Source of the DNA: Lepidostoma basale
Taxonomy: Eukaryota; Arthropoda; Insecta; Trichoptera; Lepidostomatidae
Direction of reading: 5' to 3'
Assembly (NCBI GenBank): GCA_022606425.2
Contig: JAHDVF020001469.1
Location: 868,001 to 932,000 of the forward strand
Length of the DNA stretch: 64,000 nt
The first letter of the stretch is position 1. The number at the start of each line of letters is the position of its first letter. The notes under the pieces are model-generated. The model was given only the letters and a program-made list of their open reading frames with translations, had not been told where the DNA came from and ran no database searches. The position numbers and the translations under genes are program-made. Below, piece by piece: positions 44,552-55,475 of the stretch.

Positions 44552-45290
44552 GTGAAAAGCTATGTATCCAAGTCGAACGTTTTTATGATAAATGTCGGAA
44601 AGTCAAGGGTGTTAGTTTTTGAAAGGGAAGAGCATATGACAGTTTATAATATAAGTGTGAATGAAGAGAATTTGGAACAGGTGAGGGAATTTGTGTATTT
44701 AGGTAGCATGTTCATAGCGGATGGCCGAACGGACAGTGATGTTGAAAGAAGGGTTGGTGCGGGTAACAAAGAGAATGGAGCTTTAAAAATAGTTTTTGGA
44801 AACAAGAATTTATCAACGAAAGCGAAAATCGCCGTTCACAATGGAGTTCTGGTACCAACGCTTATGTATGGAAGCAAAGCATGGAACTGGCAAAAGAAAG
44901 ATGAGAGCAGAATAAATGCGGTAGAGATGATGTACGTGTGGTAGAACGATGTACGACAGAATCTCAAATGCTGATATTTGAAAGAAATATAGAGCGAAAG
45001 AAGACATTATGTACAAAATTATGAAAGGATCGCTGTAGAAAGAATGGTTAAAAAGTATACGTTAAAGATGTAAATGGAGTACGGAGTGGAGGTAGACCTA
45101 GGAAAACCTGGCATGACCAAATAAATCAAATTTTAAAGGGTTGGTCATGTCAGAAGCCGGAAGAATCGACGTGCATGTATGACTCGCTGTATGAATGTGG
45201 AGAAAGCTAGAGAGGTTTGCCAGGATAGAGTAGTGTGGCCGTTCATTCTCTCTGCCTACCCCTGCGAGGAAACGGCGTGATGGTTTGTTT
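44552..45290 (+). mobile_element. (GTT)-subfamily LINE, 3' part
   Basis: GKSRVLVFEREEHMTVYNIS, VREFVYLGSMFIADGRTDSD, SKAWNWQKKDESRINAVEM; frame broken at 44940; ends GGCGTGATGGTTTGTTTG. Confidence 0.8.
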
Positions 45291-45452
45291 GTTTATTTAT
45301 GTTTATCTTTAACTAGTTCATAAAATCTAGCTACAGCGCCCTTGAGAGGATTAATTCATAAAAATTGCGCTCTATAAATCATCCAATTTATTATTATTAG
45401 TATGGGCTGTAGGGTCATTGAAGGAGGAGAGTGAAGTCTTTGACGAGACGGA

Positions 45453-45735
45453 GCCCTAGATGTTCAGATAATCAGATCATATTATATTTCCCACAAAACA
45501 GGTTGTTCAATTCACCGTGCACACGCTCCTATCAATGTTATCTTATAAGTTATCATTAAAAGATAATTAATTCTGTAATTGTTAATTGCACCATTGAAGC
45601 AATTATTAAACACGCGCGATTAAAGCAAATCTCCATATCTCATTAATTTCAATTTCATCTCGTTTCCACTTACTGTTATCTTAAAAATATTATTTAATCA
45701 CAAAATTTTCCCAAATTTTACTTTCTAAAACGATT
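45453..45735 (+). promoter_or_regulatory. Upstream block of SP3 shared with SP2 (possible enhancer)
   Basis: Counterpart of 32201-32443. It continues without interruption into TTTTACTTTCTAAAACGATT, matching 32860-32880. It therefore preserves the empty site of the LINE inserted upstream of SP2. Confidence 0.5.
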
Positions 45736-45774
45736 CGTAGTAATATTTAATTCTAGAAAAAACTGCTTCTTTCG

Positions 45775-46115
45775 TCATCAGCCGTCTGTCATCCACTGCT
45801 GAACGTAGACCTCTCCCAAAGCACGCCACCGCCGCCTATACATTGCCGCTCCCATCCATCCATGTCCAGCAATCCTCTTCGGATCGTTGGTACAGCGGGC
45901 AGGGGGACGTCCAACTCTACGGAATCCTGTACGCGGTCTCCACTCCAGAACCCGTCTTCCCCATCGGCTGTCGATTCTCCGACAGATATGGCCAGCCCAC
46001 TGCCACTTCAGCCCTCCTATCCGCAGAGCCACCCCAGTCACCTTGGTTTGTTGTCGAATAAATTCGTTTCTAAATCTGTCCCTCAAGGTTGTTCCAAGGC
46101 TCTTTCCATGCTTCT
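45775..46115 (-). mobile_element. LINE 3' fragment (LKWQWAGHICRRID)
   Basis: 102 codons, MRDRFRNEFIRQQTKVTGVA to GEVYVQQWMTDG. Confidence 0.75.
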
Positions 46116-46479
46116 GCTTTTACTTCTTTGGCGTAAAAAAATACATTTAAAATTTTTAAATCCACGTTTTGATGCTGATAAATATTTCACTACACAATGT
46201 GGAAAAAACTTTTTTTATCATTGGTGGCTAACTTCATTATGTCGCACTTCCGTAAAAGGGTGCGCGCGCAGCTCTCAACTTTACCCTCTACTAAACGCAC
46301 CACAAGATGTGTAACTTAAAAAATCGTATATTTTCAGTTTTAATATATTTCAGCACTTTGATCGCCAGTCAAAAATGGCAATAAGAACAAAAGGCATGAA
46401 TTATAAAATAAACCGGCGTTACTAAATGGAAGTGAAATATGGTCAGTTAAAAATATACATAAGAGTAGAATGAGAATAA

Positions 46480-46900
46480 TATGCGAATCTATAAAGCATG
46501 CGTAAAACCAATAATAACATATGGCATCGAAGCAAGGGCAGACACAGTAAGGACCAAAAAAGTTTTGAGTACTTCCGAAATGAAACACCGAGGACGATAG
46601 CAGGCAAGACACTGAGAGATCGTGTGAGGAACACCAGAATAAGATAGATATGTGAGGTTGAGGATATTATAAGATGGAGCAGACAGCGAAAAAGGGACTG
46701 GTACAGTCATGATCAAAGAATGGACACCACCAGACTCCCCTATATTGCATTGCATAATCAGCCTCATGGCCTCATGGGACTCGTCCTCGTGGAAGACCTC
46801 CTAAACGATGGAAGGACAGCTGGGAATCTACCTCACAGGAGGAGCGACACTCTGGAGAACAGACCGCATAGGTCTACAATAAGGAAGAAGAAGAAGGAGA
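46480..46900 (+). mobile_element. LINE 3' fragment (GRPPKRWKDSW family)
   Basis: IYKACVKPIITYGIEARADT, then the MDTTRLPYIALHNQP stretch shared with 4225-4565; carries a duplicated CTCATGG. Confidence 0.75.
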
Positions 46901-47134
46901 GTAAGAAAAATATGCACGAAGAGAAATTCTTTACGATAGAAATGTGCCTACTACAATGGCCGGGAGGGGTCAGATCAGAGGAGTCACATTTAAAGACAAG
47001 GTACGTAACCAATACTAATAATATCACAAGAGTGTATACTGTATACGCGAATTCTGTGAAAATGTCACTCGTTTGCATATCTTACTTTTCACAATAAAAA
47101 TCTTGATTCAAATCTCTAATGGATGGGGTCGAAA

Positions 47135-47211
47135 CGATAAACAAATTTGAAAGATAATATTCAAGTATAAAACTGGGCCAAGTGCTCATGCAGTCAACGT
47201 CATTTATCACG
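47135..47211 (+). promoter_or_regulatory. SP3 core promoter: two GATA sites plus TATA box
   Basis: CGATAAACAA starts at 47135, AGATAA at 47152 and TATAAAA at 47166, again 14 bp after the GATA site. The leader up to the ATG (TTTATCACGATGAAG) is shared with SP2. Confidence 0.78.
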
Positions 47212-50200
47212 ATGAAGGTCTTAATTGTTCTGTGTCTGGTTGCATCCGCTTTCGCTTTTCCAAGGGTAAATACAATCTATACATTTTTAAATATGATAAA
47301 TATTATATATTTATACTATTTATTTTTATTATTTTTCTCTCTGGCTCTTCAGTCCTTGGTGGACCTGGGCCACTTCCAAAAAGTTTCTTCAGCAAACCCT
47401 ATCCTGAGTCCTACACTTCTACCCCTCAGGACTCGCAACATTTGCAGGTCCTTCACAACACCAACCAAAGAAGCCGTTTTCTTTTCATGCTGCGTCTTCC
47501 CTCTGGTCTTGTTAATGTTAATCATGCGGGAGTTGACAGCTCCTACATTCGTACCAGATGTCCAGACGACATCCGGTTGGTTGTATAGTTCATACAACTC
47601 TTCGTTATGCAGGCGTCGTCATATATTATCCTCTTCAGGATTTTGCGCTCAAAGACTTACACTCAGGTTTAGGATCTGAGAAACTCTAGGAATCCGCTAC
47701 ACTCAGGTTTAGGATCTGAGAAACTCTAGGAATCCGCTACACTCAGGTTTAGGATCTGAGAAACTCTAGGAATCCGCTACACTCAGGTTTAGGATCTGAG
47801 AAACTCTAGGAATCCGCTACACTCAGGTTTAGGATCTGAGAAACTCTAGGAATCCGCTACACTCAGGTTTAGGATCTGAGAAACGATCAAATCCATAAAA
47901 TGATTGCCCAACAACGAGCAAGCTGGATAGACCATAACATCAGGCATCCGCGTCTGCTTATAATCGTCGTGGAGGGAATGGTTGTGGAAAGAAACTGCAT
48001 CGGTCGCTCAAGAAACACGTATATGGACCAGATGATTAGAGATACGCTGTGGCAACTACACAGAGATGAAAATACTGGAGACAGGACTGAGTGGAAGGAA
48101 CGAGTAAGACTTGTTAGCAATCCCCAGTATTGTAATTATGATGAAGGGGATATGTGAATTGTCGTTTTCTCCGATATATGGATAGATTTTTATAAAGGCT
48201 GAAGTAACATCTATTTGCTGAATGTAGTTAAATAACATATTTTGATTAATATTTTCTGATTCTCATGAGCTAATAATTTTTATCATTTTTAGGTCGGGCG
48301 TGACCCTAGGATTGCCTTTATGGAAGAGCTGAGAGCAAAAGGTACTATATTTATTATCTTTCATATAACCCCTATTCTTCTTGGTGTCATATGGCTTGTT
48401 TCATATGGTTGGCCCTGAAAATAATCTGATCTTTCCTCTTCTCTTGACACCCCTTTCCCACACTTATTCAATAACCATAGTAAATATAAAAAACCATTTA
48501 GATATAATAAATCAAAAAAATTAAATCAGTACTATAATGACATATGAAATAGAAACGAGAGCTGACACCATCAGAACAAAAAGTCTCCTAAGAACCGCAG
48601 AAATGAAGACTCTCCGATCCTTTGCGGGAACGACACTCCGAGACAGAATAAGAAATTCTGAAATAAGAAAGATCTGCAATGTAGAAGATGTCGTGCGATG
48701 GGGAAGACTGAGAAGACGCTACTGGAGAGATCATGTGGAAATAGCGTGTTCTGAAAGAGTGATAAATATAGCCGCAAATAAAGTACCAACAGGAAATCTA
48801 CCTGCAGGAAGACCACCTAAAAGATGGGGAGACAGTTGAACATCTGCATCCCAGGAACAGGCTCCGAGAAATAACAGGACACAGTCCTAAATAAAGCAGA
48901 ATAAGAAAAAGAAGAAAAATAATAATTTGTTTAAGATTATGAGATAACACATCCAAATCCGAATGGTGGTCTGGGGTAGAGAACGCTTGGCTTATGACTC
49001 AAGAGACTTGGAACGTTGGACTGTAATGACCCCTTTTAGACATACTGATTTAAAGTATTGGTGTTATATTTAAATAAATTTATGACAGTAAGAAAAAGTC
49101 ATCTGGACTCAACACAAGCCAAGATCTTTTAATACCTTGGCTTCTATATATGCCTGTCTATAAGTACCTTTTGATTACACCTATTGTGTGTTACGTTTCA
49201 ATCCTAAGGATTGGTTTGCAGCAAAGTATAACAACGTTGCTGGTTCTTGGGATGCCACTTGGGCCTTTCATGTGATAGTTTCCCATTTCTTTCCATTAGA
49301 CAGAAGTAAATTTTAGTGGAAGTAAGTTTGGAAAACTCCAGATGTTTAAAAATAGGCGTGTCTGCTCAAAATTCTAGATCTTTGGACCCGAACTATATAT
49401 CATGGAGGTGTGACAAAACAAGAAGAAAAAGAGAGAAGTCTTAGTTTAGTACAAATTTTATCTTTTATCCATAGATTCTCGCATCATTGCTGGACAGCCC
49501 GCCCAAGGAGGTCAGTTCCCCTTCCAGGCCTTCCTCTTCACTGCCAATGACGAGGGCAGCAGATTCGTTTGCGGAGGTTCCCTCATCAGCCCCAGCTGGG
49601 TAGTCACCGCTGGACATTGTCTTTATGGGTAAGCACATTCTTCAAAGTATTTCACGAGGTACCAATCAAAGTGTATGCTGACGTTTCGTAAGCGGATGCT
49701 TTTAATGTCGAATATTAACGAGGAATATTCTTCTATTGCCTAGGTTGACCCAAGCCGAGGTCCGTCTTGGAAGTGTCAACTACAACACCGCCCCTGTTGT
49801 CATCTCTACACGCAACGTCATTGTTCATCCCGGATACAACACCAACAACCTCAACAACGATATTGCTCTCATCGGTCTTGGTCAAGACGTCCCGCTCTCA
49901 GGTATGTTACTTAAATTATTCATCAATATCTTCTCCTTAATATCCCCAACTCAACTCATGATGGTATTCCACGATAATGAAAGAGTCACAACATCTGTTT
50001 GTACTTTCACAAGCATGTTTCAGGTTGGCGACAACTTTTTTACCATAGACCAAATATAGGCATTGAGTAGACCAGAAGATTTATATGACACACGAAAATT
50101 CATGTCAGCGTACAGCGTGAAATAATCGTTTTCTTTTTCTTTTTCAGCTGACATCCAGCCTGTACGTATCATCCCTAACTTTGAATCCTACGAAGGCAGG

Positions 50201-52394
50201 GAGGCTATCGCTTCAGGATTTGGTCTGACCGTCGATGGTAATTTTATTATTTATTTCCAAAAAAAATTCCAACCTGTGACCTGTGTCTGTTAAATTTACC
50301 TCAGCCAGGCTGCTTGGGACCACATTGGATGGACCACATTGGATGCACAAATGGACACTCACAGAATAGCATGCATTGCTGCAAATGGGATACCCGTAAG
50401 TCAACGTCCACCTGGCAGGCCACCCAAAAGATGGAGAGATAGTTGATAACAGATCATCCGATCTAATCGAAGAAGAAAAAGATTTCGAAGAGTCGCAGAG
50501 AGGAGGAGGAGAAGAAAGAAGAGACCACTGGGAGACGGTGACGACTCCATTACAAGCGCCTTCCCCTGCCCCAAAATATGTGGGTGCAGGATCGGGCTCT
50601 TCAGTCACATCAAGACCCACTACCGTGAAGGACGGTCTCCCTCGGACACGAGGGATAGCCGATGTTTGCCTTTTGTCTTCACCGCCCAAAGAACATATAT
50701 TATTACGTCTAACTTACTTACAACTTCAATATTTGTTTCAGTTTTAAGCGTGAGATGTACAAATACATTTGTTGTTAATGCTTCATCTATTTTGCCATTT
50801 TCGAATAATTTTGGTCCAACCTTCACGTTAACCCACAACTTCACGGTTTAACTTGCCGAGAGGATCTCTAGAGTTGCTTTCATTGCAGCTGAGTCTGATT
50901 CCTGGCTGGTAACAATGTCAATCATAGTCACGTCTCTTCCAGTTTCTCTGCTCCCTGAGAAACTGGAAGAGACCTAACTACAACATACAATCCATTTATG
51001 TGATATCTTCTATCAATTAGGCATCCTAATTAAAACGATACAGTTTTAATGTCGTGAGTTTTTGACCTTTGAGCATAATACCATCCATTGCCCCATACAA
51101 TACAACATGGTCTTACCTTCTAAACTAATTTCTGATTGGACCACTGTTTTTTTATGAGATCCAACAGACTCTTATCTTTTAGTTAGACTTCCACGTGGGC
51201 GGTATATCTAGAGGGGACTTTTTAGCAGCTGAATGCGAGTCTATCACTAGCCATTCTGGCTACATGGTCCTTCCGGTATCTTTTTCTGGATTCTAATACA
51301 TCAAACAATGTCCTCTATTTCACAATTTTCTTATTTCTATTTTACGGACACGATCTTGGAGAGCTTTCCAGTAATGAATCTTAGGATCTTCATGTCAGAT
51401 GATATTGAAAGCCCTTTGGTTCACTCGGTATCGGTCTCTACGGCATCATTGCTTTTTGAAAAAATTAATTGTGTTTTTTTTAATCGGGATTTTTAAGGTG
51501 GATCCGTCTCTCAGACTCTGAACTGGGTCAACGTAAGAATCATCAGCAATGAAGAATGCGCTCGCAGCTACGGAAATGAAGTGATCGTCGCTGCCACCAT
51601 CTGCAGCGTGGGAGCCCAGAACAGTGCCCAAGGAACATGCAGCGTGAGTCTAGGGAAACATTTGTATATGATAGCCAACACTGGCTGAGTCAGGACTTCC
51701 TGAAAGAACCGTCTCCAACTGTCCCTGTACTTACTTACTTCATATGGCCATACAACTCTTGAAGAGTTTTAGCCTCCTTGATAAAAAAAATTAATAACTT
51801 TAAAAAACCTCAAAATGTGACAGGACGTACACTATACATTGGTCGCGGAATTTGTGATCATTATCTGAGTCCTTCATGACTTGCGGCAAGCTATTAAATA
51901 CTTTCAGACCCTTATAAAAAAAATCTGTTTTCGGAACCCCTTGATAATGTTCTATTAATTCTAAAATTTGTTTTGTCTCTCTTCGGGTACCCATGTATTT
52001 CATAATTGTAAGCAGCCTGGTCACACAAATATTATAGAAGAAGCCCATCCCTCAATTTGTAGGCAAAAATAAGTGTATTTAAGGTGACCCTCTGTCTTAT
52101 TGATAGCATCTTCAAATCTTCAAGCATCGTCTTAATTCGTGCGCGTCTACTGCACCTCATTACAGTTCTCATTGCTCTATTGGTTAAGGGTTATGCTGTA
52201 GTTTTTATTCATTGTATTTTGTTGTGTTTTTCCAGGGTGACAGCGGTGGCCCTCTTACTGTCGATGGCAACGTGCTGATCGGTATCGTCAGCTTCGGTAG
52301 CAGCGCTGGCTGCGCTTCTGACGCCCCTGACGGCTTCACCAGACCCGACCGTTATACCAACTGGATAAACGAGGTTACCGGAATTCCATTCTGA
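47212..52394 (+). CDS. SP3: secreted brachyurin-like S1A serine protease (7 exons)
   Basis: Exons: 47212-47265, 48293-48341, 49475-49628, 49744-49901, 50148-50237, 51498-51643, 52236-52394 (810 nt, 269 aa). An in-frame ATG at 47182 lies only 16 bp after the TATA box; 47212 is preferred because it starts the signal peptide ([15 protein letters not shown]) and matches the paralogs. The propeptide ends DSR before IIAGQPA. His57 is in TAGHC, Asp102 in NNDI, Ser195 in GDSGGP. Gly189 with Asp226 (APDGF) is the pocket described for crab collagenase 1 (brachyurin), which gives broad P1 acceptance; that specificity is an inference here. Intron 3 is only 115 bp. Intron 1 carries a 40-bp minisatellite, and introns 2, 5 and 6 carry LINE debris. 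Confidence 0.94.
47661..47884 (+). repeat. 40-bp minisatellite, 5.6 copies, SP3 intron 1
   Basis: ACTCAGGTTTAGGATCTGAG starts at 47661 and every 40 bp to 47861. The copies are identical, so the array is young or homogenised. Confidence 0.97.
47885..48110 (+). mobile_element. LINE 3' fragment (ERRARWIGHV family), SP3 intron 1
   Basis: [20 protein letters not shown] to TEWKERVR; starts directly after the minisatellite. Confidence 0.6.
48535..48900 (+). mobile_element. LINE 3' fragment ([19 protein letters not shown]), SP3 intron 2
   Basis: 100 codons, [20 protein letters not shown] to [10 protein letters not shown]. Confidence 0.8.
50335..50680 (+). mobile_element. Two LINE ends joined, SP3 intron 5
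   Basis: [14 protein letters not shown] end (GGCAGGCCACCCAAAAGATGG) is followed by the C2H2-type end (GAAGAAAGAAGAGACCACTGG to GGGATAGCCGATG). Confidence 0.55.
50690..51180. other. SP3 intron 5, no gene seen
   Basis: Includes a short inverted repeat of AGGTCTCTTCCAGTTTCTC-like sequence at 50930-50980. Confidence 0.45.
51185..51440 (-). mobile_element. Decayed LINE fragment, SP3 intron 5
   Basis: ACTAGCCATTCTGGCTACATGG and GACACGATCTTGGAGAGC align with 43940-44050. Confidence 0.55.
51795..52080 (-). mobile_element. LINE RT C-terminal fragment, SP3 intron 6
   Basis: 82 codons with [20 protein letters not shown] and [13 protein letters not shown], resembling RT-tail sequence; family unclear. 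Confidence 0.45.
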
Positions 52395-52440
52395 GTGACC
52401 TACCAATCTGTTCTTCGCTGATGCGATACCCAGTTTCTTA

Positions 52441-52446
52441 AATAAA
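52441..52446 (+). terminator. SP3 polyadenylation signal
   Basis: AATAAA lies 47 bp after the TGA stop of SP3. Confidence 0.72.
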
Positions 52447-52611
52447 ACAAAACACCAAATAATTTCTTTTATTTCTCTTTTTTTATAAACTTATGGCGTT
52501 AACATTATGAAATTCCACATTGACGAATTTTTTGTGTTTTAATACACTGTTTTTTTTTTCATAAATAACGCAAAAACCTTTTTTTTGTAAAAAATCGTTT
52601 TAAAATGTCTA

Positions 52612-52690
52612 TTTAGTTAAAATCCACTGATGTTTGTGTCTTCGGCCGGTTTCGGCAGTTCGCTGCCATCTTCAGGAATTAGATTTTTTA
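52612..52690 (-). ncRNA. Hammerhead-like motif with perfect core, after SP3
   Basis: On the minus strand: AAUUC, core CUGAAGA, U, GGCAG-CGAA-CUGCC, GAAAC, CGGCC, GAAGAC. Core and stem II are intact, but the triplet is GCC instead of GUC, which should block cleavage. Confidence 0.4.
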
Positions 52691-52800
52691 CAAAAAATAA
52701 ATTATTTGATTATTTATAATGAACTTATACCGTGAAATTTCAAATAACATTTTTTCCACTTCTGAATGTATTTTCTTATCTACTTAGTTTATTTTAATTT

Positions 52801-53085
52801 TAATCTTATGGAATATTGAAAGAAGGGTTGGGGCCGGCAACAAAGCGAATGGTGCTCCTAAAGTTGTCATCGCAAACAAAAACCTATCCAAAAAAGCTAG
52901 AATGGCAGTGCACAATGGTGTTCTTCTACCAACCATTATGCATGGAAGCGAAGCATGGAACTGGCAAAAGAAGGATGAAAGTAGAATAACTGCAGTAGAA
53001 ATTAGATCTCTTAGACGAATGTGTTGATACTCTGTGTATGATAGAGTGTCGAATGAAAATATAAGAAGTGAATGCAGTGGACTAC
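52801..53085 (+). mobile_element. (TTAG)-family LINE internal fragment
   Basis: EYWKKGWGRQQSEWCS in one frame, then the SEAWNWQKKDESRI stretch; cut at 53085 by the next element. Confidence 0.7.
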
Positions 53086-53645
53086 CAATCATTGGAAATT
53101 AGACGAACCATCCACCTGGGTGTTCACTTTTTTCAACTGATTCGTGGTCGAATACATAACTCTGATATTTTGAATGACTTGACTTTGTTTGTCCCCGACA
53201 ATTATCTGCGACAAAGGCAACATAGATTATTTCACCTGCCACTGTGTAGAACCAATCTACCTAAGGTAATGCCCGTGGGCAGGACAATGATACTATTAAA
53301 TCTATTAAATGATACTATATATATCTCTTCGGATGTGGACATTTTTCACGATAGTGAGGCTACCCTCAGAAAGCATCTATCTCTTATGTATTAAATTACT
53401 ATTTGCTTCTCTACTTATTGTACAAAAATGTTAATCTTTACCAAACTGTTCTCGAATATTTTTTTTTAAATTGACTTCTGTTTTTCTTTTTTCTGACTTA
53501 CTCTCATTTGTTTTCTTGTTATATTATTTGTAAATATGTTTTTTTAAATTGTTAATTTTATTTTTGTGATTATAAACGATTTGGATGTGTTATTCTGTTT
53601 ATAATTTTTTGAATAAATTGAAATTGAAATTGAAATTGAAACAGT
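53086..53645 (+). mobile_element. LINE RT C-terminus with (TTGAAA)n tail
   Basis: PDNYLRQRQHRLFHLPLCRT then NLPKVMPVGRTMILLNLL; the 3' end is AAATTGAAATTGAAATTGAA. A diverged copy is at 58285-58755. Confidence 0.7.
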
Positions 53646-53649
53646 GTGA

Positions 53650-54060
53650 AGCAAAGGGTACACTAACAACTGTTGTGATTTTTTTTTTTGGTTCTGTCCG
53701 CCCAATTTTTTTTTGTAAAAATACAATGTTTTTAAAAAGTAATTCAAATTTGAATCCACAACACAAATTGATGGCGATTATAGAAGAAACATTTATATTT
53801 ACTTCAATTTTTGAATATATTAATTAAAGTATAAGGCACTAATGATTTTTGATTACAAATTGAATGGTTAAGAATTTGTAAAATCACATTTATTGAATCA
53901 AATGAATACATAAATTTTCAAACAATAGCATAGATGGTGTATGAATGTTAAGGGATCGAGAGAAGTATGTCAAGAAATAATAAAGAGAGACGGCATTATG
54001 GTAAGTTAGTTTATCTTATGTTTTAGAATGACAAATGTAAAATATAAAACGATTTTTTAT
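53650..54060. other. AT-rich intergenic DNA after SP3
   Basis: No gene; a short LINE 3' scrap (AGAGACGGCATTATGG) is at 53985-54005. Confidence 0.5.
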
Positions 54061-54126
54061 TAATTAAAACACTGTAATTCCACTTTTGAGTTTATTTTTC
54101 TCGACGTGTTTAGAAGGCTTTACGCC

Positions 54127-54640
54127 CTCATCGTCTCCCCGAAGGGGTAGGCAGAAAGAATGAATTTTCTTTCCTTACATATTTCTCTCGTTTCCTCAAC
54201 ATTCATACATCGTGTCATGCACGCGCGACGATTTCTCTGACTCCTCACGTGGCCGATATTCAATGCACGACATTCCTCTATTTCTGGTTCCATTTACATC
54301 GTTAACATATAATTTTTTTACCATTCTTTCTTCATTAATTCTTTCCATGTGTCTAAACCATCTTATTGATCATTTAATTATTTTGTTTATAACACCATCA
54401 TTCGCACCGCATTCACTTATTATATTTTCATTCGACTCTCTATCATACACAGGATATCCACACATTCGTCTAAGAGATCTCATTTCTACTGCATTTATTC
54501 TACTTTCATCCTTCTTTTGCCAGTTCCATGCTTCGCTTCCATACATAACGGTCGGTAGAAGAACGCCATTGTGCACTGCCATTTTAGATTTTTTTGGAAA
54601 AGTTTTTGGCCATAAGAAGTATGATTTATGGCCATAAGAA
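54127..54640 (-). mobile_element. (TTAG)-family LINE 3' fragment
   Basis: GTCTCCCCGAAGGGGTAGGC starts the inverted 3' end. A decayed relative of the 29352 hammerhead-like unit abuts it at 54090-54127. Confidence 0.7.
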
Positions 54641-54644
54641 CTAC

Positions 54645-55255
54645 TTGCAGACAACGAGCATGAACTACAAGTCCTGGTGAATAGTATGTATGAGGTATGC
54701 ATGCGAAATGATCTATGTAATAGAATTGAAGTTGCACGAGCTGCATTTAATAAAATGAGAACATTATTTTGCAACAATAATCTGAACTTGAAACTCCGAC
54801 AAAGAATGATAAAATGTTTTATATGGTCTGTTCTACTATATAGCTGCGAAACCTGGATTCTGAAAGTGAATTTAATGAACCGGTTGGAAGCGGTGCATTC
54901 TGTGGATATACCGCAGAATGCTTCGTATACCGTGGACCGAGAGGGTCAGTAATGCAGACGTACTGCAGAGAGCTAGAGCCAATATAGAGCTGTCAAGTGT
55001 GAAAATTAGAAAGGTCTCATATTTGGGGCATGTGCTAAGGGGAGAAAATACGACTTCATTCGACTGATATTAATGGGTAAAGTGGAGGAACGTCGGGGAG
55101 TTGGTAGAAGGCGGCTGTCCTGGCTGCAGAACATCAAAGAGTGGACAGGAATAACAAGAGTTCAGAACCTGTTACAAGTGGCGCATGATAGACATGCCTT
55201 TGCTGTAGTGATGGCCAACGTTGGGGGGACCTGACACGGCACCGAAAGAAGAAGA
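54645..55255 (+). mobile_element. LINE RT C-terminal region (IEVARAAFNKMRTLFCNNN)
   Basis: The start (ACGAGCATGAACTACAAGTC) belongs to the TTAG family. From 54715 it is a different LINE: NLKLRQRMIKCFIWSVLLYS, then SYLGHVLRGEN. Confidence 0.7.
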
Positions 55256-55418
55256 AGCAGTTGCCTTAATAAATGTTATATCGGGAAAACAATTGAATTA
55301 CTATTTTCTGTTAAGATAATCTGATAAGAACATGATATGTCTAAAAATACTTCCTTTAGATAGCCCAAAATGTTGATTAATATATTTTAACGATTATTTG
55401 CAATATCTTTTTAAATGT

Positions 55419-55475
55419 TGATAATACAAACATATAAAAATGGATCAGAAGTAAGAAAACGGTGCATTTCACAAC
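55419..55475 (+). promoter_or_regulatory. SP4 core promoter: GATA site plus TATA box
   Basis: TGATAA starts at 55419 and TATAAAA at 55433, 14 bp apart; the ATG is at 55476. Surrounding sequence is not alignable with SP2 or SP3 by eye, so the shared spacing looks selected. Confidence 0.72.

Noticed and set aside
47182..47211. Upstream in-frame ATG as SP3 start
   Set aside because: It lies only 16 bp after the TATA box and would precede the signal peptide; the paralogs start at the position equal to 47212.
47661..47884. CRISPR array
   Set aside because: Units are directly adjacent without spacers, in a eukaryotic intron.
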